A stretch of DNA of 64,000 nt, from assembly GCA_023388175.1 (NCBI GenBank), contig JAEWGT010000008.1, forward strand, positions 62,001 to 126,000, given 5' to 3'. The notes beneath the pieces are model-generated. The model did not search any database and was not told the origin of the DNA. It worked only from the letters and a program-made list of their open reading frames with translations. Positions 19,474 through 28,361 of this stretch are shown piece by piece; within the stretch, counting starts at the first letter, position 1, and each line of letters starts with the position of its first letter. The translations under genes were made by a program, and so were the position numbers. This stretch comes from Pseudomonadota bacterium (GTDB taxonomy: Bacteria; Pseudomonadota; Alphaproteobacteria; Rhizobiales; Devosiaceae).

Positions 19474-20054
19474 CCAAGTTGACCCGCCGCATGTTTGCCG
19501 CCCTCGCTCTGGGCGCGGCTCTTTTCGCCGCTCCGGCCTTTGCCCAGGAGGGCAAGCCGCATCTGATCCTGACGCTTGAAGACGGCGTCGTGGACATCGA
19601 GCTGCTGCCGGAAATCGCACCGCTGCATGTGGAGCGTGTTGTGACGCTGACGGAGCAGGGCCTGTATAACGGCGTGGTGTTCCATCGCGTGATCGACGGC
19701 TTCATGGCCCAGACCGGCGATGTGAAGAACGGCAATGCCGACAGCCCCGATTACAACCTGGCCATGGCCGGCACGGGCGGGTCGGATCTTCCGAACGTGC
19801 AGGCGGAGTTCAATTCCGAGAGCTTTGTGCGTGGTGTGCTTGGCGCGGCGCGCTCGCAGGACCCCAATTCCTTCAACTCGCAGTTCTTCATCACCACCGA
19901 TGACGCGAGCTTCCTTGATCGCCAATATACTGTGTTCGGCAAGGTCGTGTCCGGCATGGACGCGGTCGACGCGCTCGAAAAGGGTCCGCAGAGCCAGAAT
20001 GGGGCGGTCGCCAACCCTGACAAGATCGTCAAGGCCGAGATCGAATACAAATAG
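19470..20054 (+). CDS. Periplasmic peptidyl-prolyl cis-trans isomerase (cyclophilin)
   Basis: This 194-aa protein has a Sec signal peptide (KLTRRMFAALALG, cleavage after AFA, residue about 24) followed by a cyclophilin domain. Visible cyclophilin landmarks are VVFHRVIDGFMAQTGD and NSFNSQFFITTDDASFLD. The active-site Arg (FHRV) and Gln/Phe (SQFFI) are kept. It assists proline isomerisation during periplasmic folding. The paralogue without signal peptide follows 82 bp later. Confidence 0.94.
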   Translation: MTKLTRRMFAALALGAALFAAPAFAQEGKPHLILTLEDGVVDIELLPEIAPLHVERVVTLTEQGLYNGVVFHRVIDGFMAQTGDVKNGNADSPDYNLAMAGTGGSDLPNVQAEFNSESFVRGVLGAARSQDPNSFNSQFFITTDDASFLDRQYTVFGKVVSGMDAVDALEKGPQSQNGAVANPDKIVKAEIEYK

Positions 20055-20136
20055 GGCAAACGGGCGGGGGTGCCTTGCACACCTCCGCCATCCGGCTTAA
20101 ATCCGGCCCACACAATCCAAGCGAAAGAGACTTTTC

Positions 20137-20649
20137 ATGGCCTATGCCGATCCCGAAAATACGCTCGTCATCGAAACCAGCAAGGGCAAGGTGGTCATCG
20201 CCATGAAGCCCGACGTTGCTCCCGGCCATGTCGAGCACATCAAGAAGCTGGCCCGCGAAGGCGCTTATGATGGCGTGGTGTTTCACCGTGTGATCGACGG
20301 CTTCATGGCCCAAACCGGCGACGTGAAGTTCGGCAATACCAACCTGCCCGAGTTCAATCCGTCGCGCGCCGGCACGGGTGGTTCGAAGTATCCGAACCTC
20401 AAGCAGGAATTCAACGAGACCCCGCACAAGCGCGGCACGGCCTCGATGGCCCGCGCGCAGGACCCGAACAGCGCCAATTCGCAGTTCTTCATCTGCTTTG
20501 CCGATGCGCCGTTCCTCAACAAGCAGTACACGGTCTGGGGCGAAGTGATCGAAGGCATGGAAAATGTCGACCAGATCAAGCGCGGCGAGCCGGTGATCAA
20601 TCCGGACCAGATGGTCTCGGTCAAGGTTGCCGCCGACATTGCGGAATAA
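20137..20649 (+). CDS. Cytosolic peptidyl-prolyl cis-trans isomerase (cyclophilin)
   Basis: This 170-aa cyclophilin has no signal peptide and is closely related to the upstream gene: it repeats VVFHRVIDGFMAQTGDVK and NSQFFICFADAPFLN, with the same active-site Arg and Gln/Phe residues. The pair (secreted and cytosolic) probably arose by tandem duplication and divergence of the leader. AAAGAGA serves as a weak ribosome-binding site. The 3' end overlaps a small secreted-protein gene in another frame. Confidence 0.94.
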   Translation: MAYADPENTLVIETSKGKVVIAMKPDVAPGHVEHIKKLAREGAYDGVVFHRVIDGFMAQTGDVKFGNTNLPEFNPSRAGTGGSKYPNLKQEFNETPHKRGTASMARAQDPNSANSQFFICFADAPFLNKQYTVWGEVIEGMENVDQIKRGEPVINPDQMVSVKVAADIAE

Positions 20650-21034
20650 GCTGATGCTGGCGGCCCTGGTCGCCAGCTTTTCCACCCCGGCCTTGGCGAC
20701 ACAGGGCCTTTTGTGCAGCGCACCTGACGATGCGGCCAGGATCAGCCTGTCGCTGGGCAGCGCGGGTGGGCTGGGATTTGCCGGAGCCAGCATGGATGCC
20801 GATGGCCGCGCCTGGGTCACCGATCCCGCCTATGGCGATGGCGAGATCTTCACCTTCGGTCAGGGCATGGCCGATGCGGATGGCATGCGCATCGATTTCT
20901 TCGATGACATCGTGAACGAGCGCGTGGCCGAGTTGCGCCTTTTCCAGGCGGAAGAGGGCGATGATTATGTGCTGGCGGGCACGCTGCGGATCATCGGTGC
21001 CGGCGCATGGCCGGTGTCCTGCGAAGAGCAGTAA
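20639..21034 (+). CDS. Small secreted hypothetical protein (non-ATG start likely)
   Basis: From the ATG at 20654 the leader is only MLAALVASFSTPALA, without basic residues. Starting at the TTG at 20639 gives MRNKLMLAALVAS..., a well-formed signal peptide cleaved after ALA near residue 20; a TTG at 20627 is also in frame. I therefore prefer 20639, which overlaps the cyclophilin stop. The mature part (about 110 aa) has two cysteines (LLCSA and VSCEE) and many Asp/Gly residues, with strands such as RISLSLGS. The family is not recognised. It probably shares the transcript of the cyclophilins. Confidence 0.7.
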   Translation: MRNKLMLAALVASFSTPALATQGLLCSAPDDAARISLSLGSAGGLGFAGASMDADGRAWVTDPAYGDGEIFTFGQGMADADGMRIDFFDDIVNERVAELRLFQAEEGDDYVLAGTLRIIGAGAWPVSCEEQ

Positions 21035-21126
21035 GGCTTGACGGGCAGGTGTGCGGCGGGGTGAGGTTGAGCCCTGAGCGGCTGAATGGCCGCTGAGTCC
21101 CTCCCTCACAGGTCTCTACTTTGAAA

Positions 21127-21576
21127 ATGGATACTATTCTCTGGGCGCTTATGGGCGTCATTGCTGGGGCTTGCATTGCCATGCAGGCGCCCATCAATGC
21201 CAATCTGGGGCGGGCGCTGGAAGTGCCGGTGACTGCGGCGGCAGTCTCCTTCCTGTCCGGCGGGATCGTGCTTTGGGCATTGGCCTTTCTGTTCAGCCAC
21301 CTCACTGCAACGCCGATCAATTTCGGTGCGCCGGCACCGTGGACCTTTGTTGCCGGTGGTCTGCTCGGCGCATTTTATGTGTTTTCGAGCGTCATGCTGA
21401 CGCCGATGATCGGCGCCGCGGCGGTTATGGCCCTGTCGGTTGCCGGGCAGCTCATTGCCGGCCTGTTTCTCGACAAGATCGGCTTCATGGGCATGGCGGT
21501 GCGCGAAATTTCGATGGGACGACTGGCGGGCGCCGCCCTGCTGGTTATCGGCGCGCTGATGATCCGGGTGCTTTGA
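21127..21576 (+). CDS. DMT superfamily membrane protein (DUF606/YdcZ-like)
   Basis: This 149-aa protein has five hydrophobic helices. The N-terminal WALMGVIAGACIAMQAPINA, the GGLLGAFYVFSSVMLTPMIG centre and the C-terminal GAALLVIGALMIRVL match the short DUF606 (YdcZ) half-size transporters of the drug/metabolite superfamily, which act as dimers. The substrate is unknown. The ATG at 21127 is preferred over the TTG at 21121. Confidence 0.82.
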   Translation: MDTILWALMGVIAGACIAMQAPINANLGRALEVPVTAAAVSFLSGGIVLWALAFLFSHLTATPINFGAPAPWTFVAGGLLGAFYVFSSVMLTPMIGAAAVMALSVAGQLIAGLFLDKIGFMGMAVREISMGRLAGAALLVIGALMIRVL

Positions 21577-21634
21577 ATAACCGGCATAGCGCTGGCATAT
21601 TTGTCTTGTGGCGCCGGTATGCTAACCAGCGCCC

Positions 21635-22714
21635 ATGCGTGTATCCGATTTCGACTTCGAGCTTCCCGAAACCCTGATCGCCCTGCATCCGGCGGAGCCG
21701 CGCGACAGCGCGCGCCTGTTGGTCGTCAGGCCCGGCGAGGCGTTGGACGACCGCCATATTCCTGATCTTCGTACGCTGTTGCGCCCGGGCGATGTGCTGG
21801 TGGTCAACGACACGCGGGTGCTGCCAGCCGAATTGCGCGGGGTACGGGTTCGAGGCGAGAACCGGGCAGGTGTATCGTTCAACCTGCACAAGCGGGTCGA
21901 TGCGCATACCTGGCGGGCCTTTGCGCGTCCGGCCAAGAAGATGGGGCTTCTGGACGAACTCGAACTGGGCAATGGCGAAGGCGAAGTGCTGCGCGCCAGG
22001 ATTGCCGGCAAGGGCGAAACGGGTGAGGTGACGCTTGAATTCGAGCTGGGCGGCGCGCAACTCGATGAAGCCATCAAATCCCATGGCGCCATGCCGCTGC
22101 CCCCCTATATCGGGGCCAAGCGTGGTGTCGAGGAACGTGACAAGGTCGATTATCAGACCGTTTATGCGGCCGAAGACGGCGCCGTCGCCGCGCCGACTGC
22201 GGGGCTGCATTTCACCGAGAAACTGCTGCAGGACCTGGCCGACATGGATGTCGCCATGGAGCGGGTGACGCTGCATGTCGGCGCTGGCACCTTTCTGCCG
22301 ATGAAGGTGGACGACACTGACGACCATGTCATGCATTCCGAATGGGGCGAGATCGATCAGGCCTCGGTCGAGCGGATCAATGCCCACCGTGCAGCCGGGG
22401 GCAGGGTGATCGCGGTGGGTACGACCAGCCTGCGGCTGCTGGAGACAGCGTCGCGCGCGACAGGCACATTGCAGCCTTTTGTCGGTGATACCGATATTTT
22501 CATCACCCCCGGCTTCCATTTCCGCACGGTTGATGTGCTGATGACCAATTTCCACCTGCCGAAATCGACATTGTTCATGCTGGTCAGCGCCTTTTCTGGT
22601 CTCGAGACCATGAAGGCGGCCTATGCCCACGCGATCGAAAATGGCTATCGCTTCTATTCCTACGGGGATTCATCGCTGCTGCATCGGGCACCGCATCCCG
22701 AGGATAATGCGTGA
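21635..22714 (+). CDS. queA: S-adenosylmethionine:tRNA ribosyltransferase-isomerase
   Basis: QueA transfers the ribosyl group of SAM onto preQ1 in tRNA to make epoxyqueuosine. The 359-aa length is standard. Family stretches seen are FDFELPETLIALHPAEPRD, VLVVNDTRVLPAEL, AAPTAGLHFTEKLL, VTLHVGAGTF and TNFHLPKSTLFMLVSAF. It lies in the queA-exoD-tgt cluster and overlaps the next gene by 4 nt (GTGA). No preQ1 riboswitch-like structure was seen upstream. Confidence 0.97.
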   Translation: MRVSDFDFELPETLIALHPAEPRDSARLLVVRPGEALDDRHIPDLRTLLRPGDVLVVNDTRVLPAELRGVRVRGENRAGVSFNLHKRVDAHTWRAFARPAKKMGLLDELELGNGEGEVLRARIAGKGETGEVTLEFELGGAQLDEAIKSHGAMPLPPYIGAKRGVEERDKVDYQTVYAAEDGAVAAPTAGLHFTEKLLQDLADMDVAMERVTLHVGAGTFLPMKVDDTDDHVMHSEWGEIDQASVERINAHRAAGGRVIAVGTTSLRLLETASRATGTLQPFVGDTDIFITPGFHFRTVDVLMTNFHLPKSTLFMLVSAFSGLETMKAAYAHAIENGYRFYSYGDSSLLHRAPHPEDNA

Positions 22715-23337
22715 CGGGCAGCTATCGTCCGATAACGCGCCAGATCAATCGTATCGTCGCCGGGTTGCGACGTGTGCGCGAAAGCGATGCGCCGAAACTG
22801 ACTTTTGACCGGCTGGTCGAGGCGATGGGGCCGCATTCCCATCGCCTGCTCATCCTGATGCTGACGCTGCTCAACATGATCCCGGGCCCGCCCGGCTTTG
22901 GGGGCACGCTGGCCTGGACGACACTGGCCGTGGCGCTGTTCATGGTGCTGGGCAAGCCGATCCGGTTGCCCAATATCATCGGCAAGCGGAAATTGCCGCT
23001 GGGGGCGCTGCTCAAGGCGAGTGAACAGGTCGCGCGAGTGACCGCGATCATTGCGCGCTTCTCGAAGCCGCGTTTGCGCTGGCTGACCGGGGCCGCCGCG
23101 ACCATTCCCTTCGGCATTTTCACCATGGTGATCAGCGTGTTCATGACGCTGCCGATCCCGTTCATCAACGCCATCCCGAATGTGGGCCTGTGCGTGATTG
23201 CCTTTTCTATGCTGAACCGGGACGGACTTGGCGTCATCATCGGGCTGTTGATCTGCACCGCCGGTCTGCTGGTCGCCGGTGCCCTGCTGACGGGTGTATT
23301 TCACCTCGGCATGGCCGCAGTGGATGCGGTGATCTAG
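22711..23337 (+). CDS. Exopolysaccharide synthesis protein ExoD family
   Basis: This 208-aa membrane protein starts at a GTG inside the queA stop. It has the ExoD family layout: a basic N-terminal part, then LTFDRLVEAMGPHSHRLLILMLTLLNMIPGPPGFG, a central IGKRKLPLGALL loop and three or four further helices with TLPIPFINAIPN. ExoD was named for an effect on rhizobial exopolysaccharide and alkali tolerance; its biochemistry is unknown. Being coupled to queA is probably genomic convenience. Confidence 0.87.
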   Translation: MTGSYRPITRQINRIVAGLRRVRESDAPKLTFDRLVEAMGPHSHRLLILMLTLLNMIPGPPGFGGTLAWTTLAVALFMVLGKPIRLPNIIGKRKLPLGALLKASEQVARVTAIIARFSKPRLRWLTGAAATIPFGIFTMVISVFMTLPIPFINAIPNVGLCVIAFSMLNRDGLGVIIGLLICTAGLLVAGALLTGVFHLGMAAVDAVI

Positions 23338-23768
23338 ATACCCGCCGCGTCGTGCTGGAGGGTGCCGGAGAAGCCGCAGGCGGCGCCGTGGTAATAGAGG
23401 CAGCCGCCCTGTTCTTCGGTGGTGAGGGTGCCGTCCTCGTTGAAGGTCAGAGAAATTTCGCAATAGCGGCGATTGAGCCCGGTTTCGCCCTCGTCTGGAT
23501 CGTAGCCCTCGTTTTCTACAAAGAAATTGCCGCCCTCGCTGGTGAGGATGACCTCGCCATCGACCCCGCCGGCGCAGCCGCCGCCCATGTCCGAGATCGG
23601 CACGACGGTATTGATGGACATGCCGTAGATGTCGTTCTGGATATGGGTGAGATCGAGGGTGAGCTCGCCTTCGCCCTCGCCGAACCAGTGGCCCTGATGC
23701 TCCTGAGCAAGAGCAGGAGCGGCGCAAAGAGTGGATATGAGGCAGGCCGCGAACAGGGAACGAAACAT
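23334..23768 (-). CDS. Small secreted hypothetical protein, Cys- and acidic-rich
   Basis: This 144-aa protein has a signal peptide (FRSLFAACLISTLCAAPALA, cleaved near residue 21) and a very acidic mature chain. The mature part has four cysteines (GGGCAGG, RRYCEIS, GGCLYY and AACGFS), which probably pair as disulfides in the periplasm. I do not recognise the family. Its stop overlaps the exoD stop tail to tail by 4 nt, and it stands alone on the minus strand. Confidence 0.72.
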   Translation of the reverse strand: MFRSLFAACLISTLCAAPALAQEHQGHWFGEGEGELTLDLTHIQNDIYGMSINTVVPISDMGGGCAGGVDGEVILTSEGGNFFVENEGYDPDEGETGLNRRYCEISLTFNEDGTLTTEEQGGCLYYHGAACGFSGTLQHDAAGI

Positions 23769-23895
23769 TCAAGCACCTCGCAATCAATAAGAATCGGACC
23801 ATTTCTATGCCAAAGAATGGCGGAATTGGGAGCCGCGCCGCGCTGCTGCGCATGGGTGATTGTCGGAAGGACGGCGAGCGGGTAGAACCCGCGCC

Positions 23896-25023
23896 ATGAA
23901 ACAGGTCACATTCTCCCTTCTCGCCAGTGACGGCATGGCCCGTCTTGGACGCATCGATACGCCACGTGGCGAGATCAACACGCCCGCCTTCATGCCGGTC
24001 GGCACGGCCGGCACGGTCAAGGCCATGTATCCCGAGCAAGTGCGGGAGACCGGCGCGGATATTCTGCTGGGCAATACCTATCACCTGATGCTGCGCCCCG
24101 GCGCAGAGCGGGTGGCTTCGCTTGGTGGCCTCCACGATTTCATGGACTGGCAGCGGCCAATTCTGACGGATAGCGGCGGCTTTCAGGTCATGTCTCTGGC
24201 CAAGCTACGCAAGCTCACCGAAAAGGGCGTGACCTTCAAATCGCATATCGATGGCTCAAGCCATGAGCTGACGCCGGAGCGGTCCATCGAAATCCAGACG
24301 CTGCTCGACAGCGACATCATCATGCAGCTCGACGAGTGCATCGCACTGCCGGCCGAGCGCAAGGAGATAGAGCGGGCGATGGAGTTGTCCATTCGCTGGG
24401 CTGACCGCTCCAAGACCGCCTTCAACAATCAGCAGAACCGGGCGCTGTTCGGCATCGTGCAGGGTGGCGACGATGCAGAATTGCGGTCGCGCTCGGCAGC
24501 GGGGCTTAAATCGATCGGCTTTGATGGTTATTCCATCGGTGGGCTGGCCGTGGGCGAGCCGCAGGAGGTGATGTTCCGGGTGTTGTCCGACATCACGCCG
24601 GAATTGCCCTGGGACAGGCCGCGCTATCTGATGGGCGTGGGCAAGCCGGACGATATTCTGGGCGGCATCCAGCGCGGCGTGGACATGTTCGACTGCGTGC
24701 ATCCCACCCGCGCCGGTCGCCATGGCCATGCCTATACGCGCTTTGGCGTCATCAACCTGAAGAATGCCCGGCATAAGGATGATCACCGGCCATTGGACGA
24801 GCAATCGCCCAACCCCAATTGCCGGCGCTGGAGCCGCGCCTATCTTCACCATCTGGTCAGGACGGAGGAGATTTTGGGGGCAATGGTGCTTTCGCAGATC
24901 AACCTGGCCTATTATCAAGAGCTGACCGCAGGCGCGCGCGCGGCTATCGAGGCCGGCCGTATGGAAGATTTCGCGGTGGAGACGCGGGCGGCATGGGCCG
25001 CAGGCGATCTGCCGGTTTTGTAA
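23896..25023 (+). CDS. tgt: tRNA-guanine transglycosylase, zinc-site-poor form
   Basis: Tgt exchanges guanine-34 for preQ1 in queuosine tRNAs. The ATG at 23896 gives 375 aa, the usual length; the longer frame from 23860 adds a non-homologous lead. TDSGGFQVMSL (catalytic Asp92), GIVQGG, GGLAVGEP and VDMFDCV (nucleophile Asp266) are intact. The C-terminal zinc region is not canonical: in place of the first two ligands of CxCxxC there are Ser304 and Asn306, Cys309 remains, and the His ligand position holds Ile335. I recall similar losses in rhizobial orthologues. Confidence 0.96.
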   Translation: MKQVTFSLLASDGMARLGRIDTPRGEINTPAFMPVGTAGTVKAMYPEQVRETGADILLGNTYHLMLRPGAERVASLGGLHDFMDWQRPILTDSGGFQVMSLAKLRKLTEKGVTFKSHIDGSSHELTPERSIEIQTLLDSDIIMQLDECIALPAERKEIERAMELSIRWADRSKTAFNNQQNRALFGIVQGGDDAELRSRSAAGLKSIGFDGYSIGGLAVGEPQEVMFRVLSDITPELPWDRPRYLMGVGKPDDILGGIQRGVDMFDCVHPTRAGRHGHAYTRFGVINLKNARHKDDHRPLDEQSPNPNCRRWSRAYLHHLVRTEEILGAMVLSQINLAYYQELTAGARAAIEAGRMEDFAVETRAAWAAGDLPVL

Positions 25024-25034
25024 GGGATATGAGT

Positions 25035-26675
25035 ATGGCCAAGGGCTCCAAGGATTCCGGGTTCAACGCGCTCAACAAGCACCGCAAGCGGGTGAGCGAG
25101 ATCACCATGCGCGAGATGTTTGCGATGGACCCCAACAGGTTCCAGCGCTTTTCGGCCAGCGGCGCCGATATCCTGCTCGATTATTCAAAGAACCGGATCG
25201 ATGAGGATGCGCTCGAAGCGCTGTTCGACCTGGCCCGGGCCGCAGGGGTCGAAGAACGCCGCACGCAAATGTGTGAAGGCGAACATATCAACATCACCGA
25301 GGATCGCGCGGTCATGCATATGGCGCTGCGCTATCAGGGCGACCGCCCGGTCATGGTGGACGGCAAGGACGTCATGCCGGACGTGCGCGGTGTGCTCAAG
25401 GCCATCGAGGCATACACCAATGCCGTGCGGAGTGGCGACATTCGCGGCCATGGCGGTGCGCAGTTCACCGACGTGGTCAATATCGGCATTGGCGGCTCGG
25501 ACCTTGGCCCGGCCATGGTGACGCTGGCGCTGGAGCCCTATACCCGCGCCGACCTGCGGGCGCACTACGTCTCCAATGTCGATGGTGCGCATATCCATGA
25601 TGTGCTGAAGCGCCTCGACCCGAAAAAAACGCTGTTTATCGTTGCGTCCAAGACCTTCACCACCGACGAGACCATGACCAATGCCCATTCGGCTCGGGAA
25701 TGGATTGCCGATACGCTGGGCGAAGATGCCGTGCCGAACCATTTCGCGGCCGTGTCGACCAATATTGCGGCCTGCGCGAAATTCGGCATCCGCGAGGACC
25801 GGATTTTCGGCTTCTGGGACTGGGTCGGTGGCCGCTATTCGGTGTGGTCGGCCATCGGACTGCCCATCGCGCTGGCCGTGGGCTATGACAATTTCGCCAG
25901 ATTTCTGGCGGGTGCCGATGCCATGGACCGGCATTTCCTTGAAACGCCGCTGGAGCAGAACCTGCCTGTCATCATGGCGCTGCTCGGCGTCTGGTATCGC
26001 AATGCCTGGGGTTTCTCGACCCATGCCGTGCTGCCCTATGACCAGCGGCTGAGCCGGTTTGCTGCGTATCTCCAGCAGCAGGACATGGAATCGAACGGCA
26101 AGTCGGTGACGCTGTCGGGCAAGCCTGTGGAGTGGCCCACCGGTCCGATCGTCTGGGGCGAGCCCGGCACCAATGGCCAGCATGCCTTCTATCAGCTGAT
26201 CCATCAGGGCACCGATGTCATTCCCGCCGATTTCCTGATCGCTGCCAAGCCGCATGAAAGCCTGCCGCCGCATCACGACAAGCTGGTGGCCAATGTGCTG
26301 GCGCAGTCTGAAGCGCTGATGCTGGGCAAGACCAAGACCGAAGTGGTCGAGGAGTTGAAGGCGCAGGGGCTGGACAAGGAACAGATCAAGGAACTGGCAC
26401 CGCACAAGGTGTTTCCCGGCAATCGTCCGTCCAATACGCTCTTCTATCCGCAATTGACGCCAGAAGTGCTGGGTTCACTGATTGCGCTCTATGAACACAA
26501 GGTCTTCGTGCAGGGGGTCATCTGGAACGTCAATTCCTATGACCAGTGGGGTGTGGAGCTGGGCAAGCAATTGGCCAAGGCCCTGCTGCCCAAGGTGCAG
26601 GGCGAAGCCAGCGGGGAAGGGCATGACAGCTCCACCCAGGGCCTGCTCGCCTATTATCTCGCAAACAAGGCCTGA
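25035..26675 (+). CDS. pgi: Glucose-6-phosphate isomerase
   Basis: Pgi interconverts glucose-6-phosphate and fructose-6-phosphate. The chosen ATG at 25035 has AGGGA 7-9 nt upstream and gives 546 aa, the usual size for the large bacterial form. Landmarks include VNIGIGGSDLGPAMV, HYVSNVDGAH, SKTFTTDETM, FWDWVGGRYSVWSAIGLP and GQHAFYQLIHQGTDVIPADF, with the catalytic Glu and His regions intact. It follows tgt after 11 bp and is followed 5 bp later by map, so the three are probably cotranscribed. Confidence 0.97.
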   Translation: MAKGSKDSGFNALNKHRKRVSEITMREMFAMDPNRFQRFSASGADILLDYSKNRIDEDALEALFDLARAAGVEERRTQMCEGEHINITEDRAVMHMALRYQGDRPVMVDGKDVMPDVRGVLKAIEAYTNAVRSGDIRGHGGAQFTDVVNIGIGGSDLGPAMVTLALEPYTRADLRAHYVSNVDGAHIHDVLKRLDPKKTLFIVASKTFTTDETMTNAHSAREWIADTLGEDAVPNHFAAVSTNIAACAKFGIREDRIFGFWDWVGGRYSVWSAIGLPIALAVGYDNFARFLAGADAMDRHFLETPLEQNLPVIMALLGVWYRNAWGFSTHAVLPYDQRLSRFAAYLQQQDMESNGKSVTLSGKPVEWPTGPIVWGEPGTNGQHAFYQLIHQGTDVIPADFLIAAKPHESLPPHHDKLVANVLAQSEALMLGKTKTEVVEELKAQGLDKEQIKELAPHKVFPGNRPSNTLFYPQLTPEVLGSLIALYEHKVFVQGVIWNVNSYDQWGVELGKQLAKALLPKVQGEASGEGHDSSTQGLLAYYLANKA

Positions 26676-26679
26676 CCGC

Positions 26680-27435
26680 TTGACCATCACCACCGACGAG
26701 CAGTTCGAAAAGCTCAAGGCCATCGGCCGCATCTGTGCCGTGGCGCGCGACGCCATGGCGGCGGCCATGCGCCCCGGCATGACCACCCTTGAGCTCGATG
26801 AGATCGGCGCGAAAATCCTGGCGGAGAATGGGGCGCTGTCGGCGCCCATCGTCACCTATGATTTTCCGGGCCATACCTGCATTTCGGTGAACGAAGAGAT
26901 TGCCCATGGCATTCCGGGCGACCGGGTGCTGAAAGAGGGCGATCTGGTCAATATCGATGTCTCGGCGGTGAAAGACGGGGTCTTTGCCGATTGCGGCGCG
27001 TCCTTCGTGCTGGGCAAGGGGGATCCGCGCCTCGATGCGCTGTGCCGCGATGGCAAGAAAGCCATGTGGGCCGGCATCCGCGCGACCAGGGCAGGGGCGC
27101 CGCTTGCCGATATCGGCACCGCCATCGGCAAGGTGGCGAAGAAGGGCGGCTACACGCTGATCCGCAATCTTGCCAGCCATGGTGTCGGCGACAGCCTTCA
27201 CGATGAGCCGGGCGAAATCCCGACCTGGCCAGACCGGTCCGAGCGCCGCAAGATCGGCAATGGCCTGGTGTTCACCATCGAGCCCTTCTTGTCGCTGGGC
27301 GGGCAATCTGCAGAGCAGATGTATGAGGACGACGAGTGGACTCTCACGGCCGAGCCGCTGGCCCCCTGTGTTCAATATGAACATACGATCGTGGCGACGC
27401 CGCGCGGGGCCGTAGTGGTGACGCTGGCGGGCTAA
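26680..27435 (+). CDS. map: Methionine aminopeptidase, type I
   Basis: Map removes the initiator Met from nascent proteins. The start is a TTG at 26680, 5 nt after the pgi stop; it gives 251 aa, matching the family, whereas the longer upstream frame lies inside pgi and has no homology. The five metal ligands sit in the expected contexts: VNIDVSAV (Asp), DGVFADCG (Asp), SHGVGDSLHDEPG (His), FTIEPF (Glu) and QYEHTIV (Glu). SVNEEIAHGIP contains the substrate His. Confidence 0.96.
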   Translation: MTITTDEQFEKLKAIGRICAVARDAMAAAMRPGMTTLELDEIGAKILAENGALSAPIVTYDFPGHTCISVNEEIAHGIPGDRVLKEGDLVNIDVSAVKDGVFADCGASFVLGKGDPRLDALCRDGKKAMWAGIRATRAGAPLADIGTAIGKVAKKGGYTLIRNLASHGVGDSLHDEPGEIPTWPDRSERRKIGNGLVFTIEPFLSLGGQSAEQMYEDDEWTLTAEPLAPCVQYEHTIVATPRGAVVVTLAG

Positions 27436-27959
27436 AGCCAGATCAGCAGCAGCGGGCCGAGGATGACGAGGCCAATGCCGATTACGAAGCGCAGATTGCC
27501 GAGGCGGCGCAGCGCTGGCACGCTCAGCATGGTGGCGAGCACGAAAAATCCGACCAATGCTATGAGCGCCGGCAGCAGCGGGTTGAGATTGAGCGCGGTG
27601 TTTTCGTTCAGTTGCAGATAGATCATGTGGCCGGCGGCAAAGCCGATCAGCGCGACAATGACGACCGATACGGCCTTTGCGGTGATGATCAGCGCCATGT
27701 CGATGGTGTTGCTGGTCAGCAGCAGGGCAAGTCCCGACGCGGTGACATGGACGGCGGCGAGCGTGCCGAAGACCCCGCTGCCGACCAGGACAGGCACGAG
27801 CTCGGGCGGGGAATTGAGCGGCAATGACCCTACCATCGGCAGGTTGGCCCCATAGGTGGCCAGCAGCAGGATGACGTATAGCATGACCAGCGTGCTGCCG
27901 GCGAAGACCAGCAATGTTACTGCAAGAACCTTGAGCAGGTCCGTCGTGTCCTGTGACAT
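27432..27959 (-). CDS. Multi-pass membrane protein, unrecognised
   Basis: This 175-aa, strongly hydrophobic protein has five predicted helices (about residues 11-36, 55-80, 85-110, 125-147 and 155-174) and few charged residues. The ATG at 27959 is preferred because GGGGGA lies 5 nt before it; an upstream codon at 27977 is in frame. No family signature recognised. The 3' end overlaps map tail to tail by 4 nt. It lies downstream of tRNA-Lys on the same strand. Confidence 0.7.
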   Translation of the reverse strand: MSQDTTDLLKVLAVTLLVFAGSTLVMLYVILLLATYGANLPMVGSLPLNSPPELVPVLVGSGVFGTLAAVHVTASGLALLLTSNTIDMALIITAKAVSVVIVALIGFAAGHMIYLQLNENTALNLNPLLPALIALVGFFVLATMLSVPALRRLGNLRFVIGIGLVILGPLLLIWL

Positions 27960-28211
27960 ATGTCCCCCAGCCGTCATCGCCTGTGCGCCGATATTACGGC
28001 ATGGCGATGATTCTCAAATCCGAATGCGTGATGGCCCCGTTCTGCCCGTCTGTGTCCGTGGCAGCCCCCTACGCGGCGCAAGCAGAATGCGAACCGGCCT
28101 GCGAAACTCCTCGGACAATTCGGCCGCGTCGGCGCGATTGTCGAGTTCGGCATAGGGGTCGATGCAGGATTGCGGCATGACAGTCGCCAAGGTCAGGAAA
28201 GCCGCGAAATG

Positions 28212-28286
28212 TGGTACGCCGGGCGGGGGTCGAACCCGCGACCATTCGATTAAAAGTCGAATGCTCTACCACTGAGCTACCGGCGC
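28212..28286 (-). tRNA. tRNA-Lys (anticodon TTT)
   Basis: On the minus strand the sequence folds as a cloverleaf. The acceptor arms GCGCCGG and CCGGCGT pair with a single G-U at the end. The D arm is AGCTCAGTGGTAGAGC, the anticodon stem-loop TCGA-CTTTTAA-TCGA gives anticodon TTT, and the T arm GCGGGTTCGACCCCCGC is regular. The 3' CCA is encoded. Confidence 0.97.
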
Positions 28287-28361
28287 ATACGAACGCCTTG
28301 TGGCGTCGCGGCGGAACATAAACAGAGTTGGTCGGCTGTCAACCGCATTAAATGCTGTGTT

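Noticed and set aside
21577..21634. preQ1 riboswitch before queA
   Set aside because: The gap is only 58 bp and shows no aptamer-like stem with the A-rich tail.
28014..28178. 54-aa minus-strand frame (MPQSCIDPYAELD...) between tRNA-Lys and the membrane protein gene
   Set aside because: First half has gene-like codon use, but there is no ribosome-binding site and the C-terminal half is Arg/Pro-rich noise; kept only as a weak possibility. An overlapping plus-strand frame at 27953-28180 is no better.
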